From: an archaeon
GTDB lineage: Archaea > Asgardarchaeota > Hermodarchaeia > Hermodarchaeales > Hermodarchaeaceae
Assembly (NCBI GenBank): GCA_016550415.1
Contig: JABXGU010000688.1
Location: 1 to 6,424 of the forward strand
Direction: 5' to 3'
Length of the DNA stretch: 6,424 nt
The notes below the pieces were generated by a model. The model did no database searches. It had not been told where the DNA came from and saw only the letters and a list, made by a program, of their open reading frames with translations. The position numbers and the translations under genes were made by a program. Positions 4,962 to 6,424 of the stretch are shown here, piece by piece (within the stretch, counting starts at the first letter, position 1; each line of letters starts with the position of its first letter).

Positions 4962-6424
4962 TCATATTGAGGGATTGATAAGAATACCCTGCTGCACAAG
5001 CTCCAATTTCTTGCGAAGATTTATGAGTCGTTCACGTAACCGCGTCATTTGCTCCTCCTTTAAAAACGCCTTGAACATCGCGGTACCCAGCTTGAGGGAC
5101 TCGAATGCCCCTAATATCTTGGCTGGGTTTTTAAGCGCTACATCTAAAATCTCGTCAGTCACAGGGTCAGCTGGCGAGATGCCAAGGTGTTCTAGCAGCT
5201 CCTCCCACGCTTCTTTATTCTCCTGAAAGACCTCGACTATTTCATCGATGGTCTCCGAAATAGCAGATTTAAGCCGTGAGATATCCCGTTCACGTTGAGC
5301 TTCTCTGTCCATAATTTCTGCGGGTTTTGGGGTTTCTGAGGGTTCAGTGCCTTCTAGGGGTTCAAGTAGCTCCCTAATGTAGTCGATGGGAAGGTCGATG
5401 AGGTCCTCTGGTGGTGCTGCCATCTCCGCTGTCAATCGGGGGTCTGAGACTCCAAATTTTTCCATCATTAATGAGATGAACGCTTTACGGTAGTAGGGAT
5501 TCTCCAGAAGGAATTGTTTAGCTTGTTCAATATAGTTGGTGAATTGGTCTAAGGTTTTCATATTTGGTTCCATGATGGTGCGTGTTCTCTGATACTCTGC
5601 AACCCAAGGGAGGAATTCCTCGTCTGGTGCTGGTTCGGGAGGTGCTTCCTCTGGTTCGAGACTTGGTTGTTCCTCTACTACTTCTTCAACTTCTGGTTCC
5701 ACATCCACGGGCTCAATGATTTCTTCCTCAACTTCTTCTTCTGTGACTTCCGCAGGCTTGGGTGGAACCTGAGCTTGCGCTTGGGCTAGAAGCTTGGCTG
5801 CAAGTTGTTGAGGGTCAATAGGAGCAGCTGGTTCTGCAGGGGCTTCAGCTTCCTCTAATATTGAAGTAAATTCTGCGTTAGCCTCTTGAAAGGGCTGGGT
5901 CAAAGAATCCCAACTCATCTCTTCAGGGGCAATTTTCGCCTTCGCTCGACGAATCTTAGTACCAGTACACACCGTGTGATCCGTTCTTTGGTCACCGTCA
6001 GTATCTGTTTCCCGTGTCGAGTCCTGTTCTAATACCGTAATCCATCCAAGATTAGCTACAATCCCAGTGGACCGAAGAGATTCTTTATAACTAGATGCAT
6101 AGCTTGTTGGTTCTCCTTTTTCTGGTTTATCCTCACTTTTTGATGTATAACTGCGCTCGTAAACAGCTTCGTATTCAAAGGCATCTATTGTATCAGTCTC
6201 AGTTATTTGATAAGGAACTTTATTCTTGAGCTTCAATGATATCTTAACTTCTCCAGTAACTGAAGCTGATGAAGATGTCTTTGTGGTTTGTGTGAAGGGT
6301 CCTGTAGGAAGTTGTTGCTTTGTAGTCGCTGTGATGGCTCCTTGGACATTATAATTGATTGGCTTTTGAAAGACAAACTCCTTGCCAGCCTCAAATGGCA
6401 GTAAGGGCACAAAATCTCCTGGCA
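4962..6424 (-). CDS. Large Pro/Glu-rich coiled-coil protein, unknown function (probably 5'-partial)
   Basis: At least 482 residues are visible. The frame stays open to the right edge (reading PGDF before VPLLPFEAGK), so the true start is probably outside the window. GTG at 6410 is a possible internal start, with GGAGAT a few bases before it. Counting from that GTG, residues 15-125 are Thr/Ser-rich and beta-like. Residues 136-144 (DTDGDQRTD) resemble a DxDxDG calcium-binding loop as in dockerin or thrombospondin type-3 repeats. Residues 186-265 form a disordered Ala/Pro/Glu linker, and 280-475 are charged and helical with coiled-coil character, especially 366-405 and 449-475. I see no membrane helix or enzyme motif, but the missing N-terminus could carry a signal. 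The layout suggests a structural or adaptor protein. It lies 148 bases upstream of the triple-repeat gene on the same strand, with no evidence of a functional link. I do not recognise the family. Confidence 0.75.
   Translation of the reverse strand, partial: PGDFVPLLPFEAGKEFVFQKPINYNVQGAITATTKQQLPTGPFTQTTKTSSSASVTGEVKISLKLKNKVPYQITETDTIDAFEYEAVYERSYTSKSEDKPEKGEPTSYASSYKESLRSTGIVANLGWITVLEQDSTRETDTDGDQRTDHTVCTGTKIRRAKAKIAPEEMSWDSLTQPFQEANAEFTSILEEAEAPAEPAAPIDPQQLAAKLLAQAQAQVPPKPAEVTEEEVEEEIIEPVDVEPEVEEVVEEQPSLEPEEAPPEPAPDEEFLPWVAEYQRTRTIMEPNMKTLDQFTNYIEQAKQFLLENPYYRKAFISLMMEKFGVSDPRLTAEMAAPPEDLIDLPIDYIRELLEPLEGTEPSETPKPAEIMDREAQRERDISRLKSAISETIDEIVEVFQENKEAWEELLEHLGISPADPVTDEILDVALKNPAKILGAFESLKLGTAMFKAFLKEEQMTRLRERLINLRKKLELVQQGILINPSI

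Overview
The window reads as ordinary chromosomal DNA from an archaeon. The main clues are archaeal-type promoters (a purine-rich BRE-like stretch followed by a T/A-rich TATA-like box about 25-27 bases before the expected transcription start), a GGTGAT ribosome-binding site, and membrane-anchored surface proteins rich in N-glycosylation sequons. A further clue is a degenerate sulfite-oxidase-fold domain of the kind found in secreted archaeal proteins. I would guess an Asgard (Thorarchaeota-like) or other uncultured archaeal lineage, but that placement is inference from style and was not demonstrated.

Layout. Bases 1-51 may hold the last codons of an upstream plus-strand gene. A promoter at about 101-113 precedes three closely spaced plus-strand genes: a 74-residue two-helix membrane protein (158-382), a four-helix membrane protein of about 183 residues (413-964), and a DUF3788 protein (1014-1463). 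A second promoter at about 1563-1577 and a perfect 8-4-8 palindrome over the start codons precede a membrane-anchored metallophosphoesterase with a C-terminal sulfite-oxidase-fold domain (1593-3170). A short convergent gap holds a candidate bidirectional terminator. On the minus strand lie a membrane-anchored protein made of three sulfite-oxidase-fold repeats (3257-4813) and a large Pro/Glu-rich coiled-coil protein that runs off the right edge (4962-6424).

How they fit together. The phosphoesterase and the triple-repeat protein face each other across 86 bases and share a clearly similar domain. Both have one N-terminal membrane helix and a large, sequon-rich, presumably external part. They look like related cell-surface proteins that arose by domain duplication, and they may act together, but no substrate can be read from the sequence. 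The first three genes may form an operon of unknown function. I see no RNA genes, CRISPR array, insertion sequence, or defence or phage system. The most interesting content is the degenerate cofactor-fold surface protein pair.
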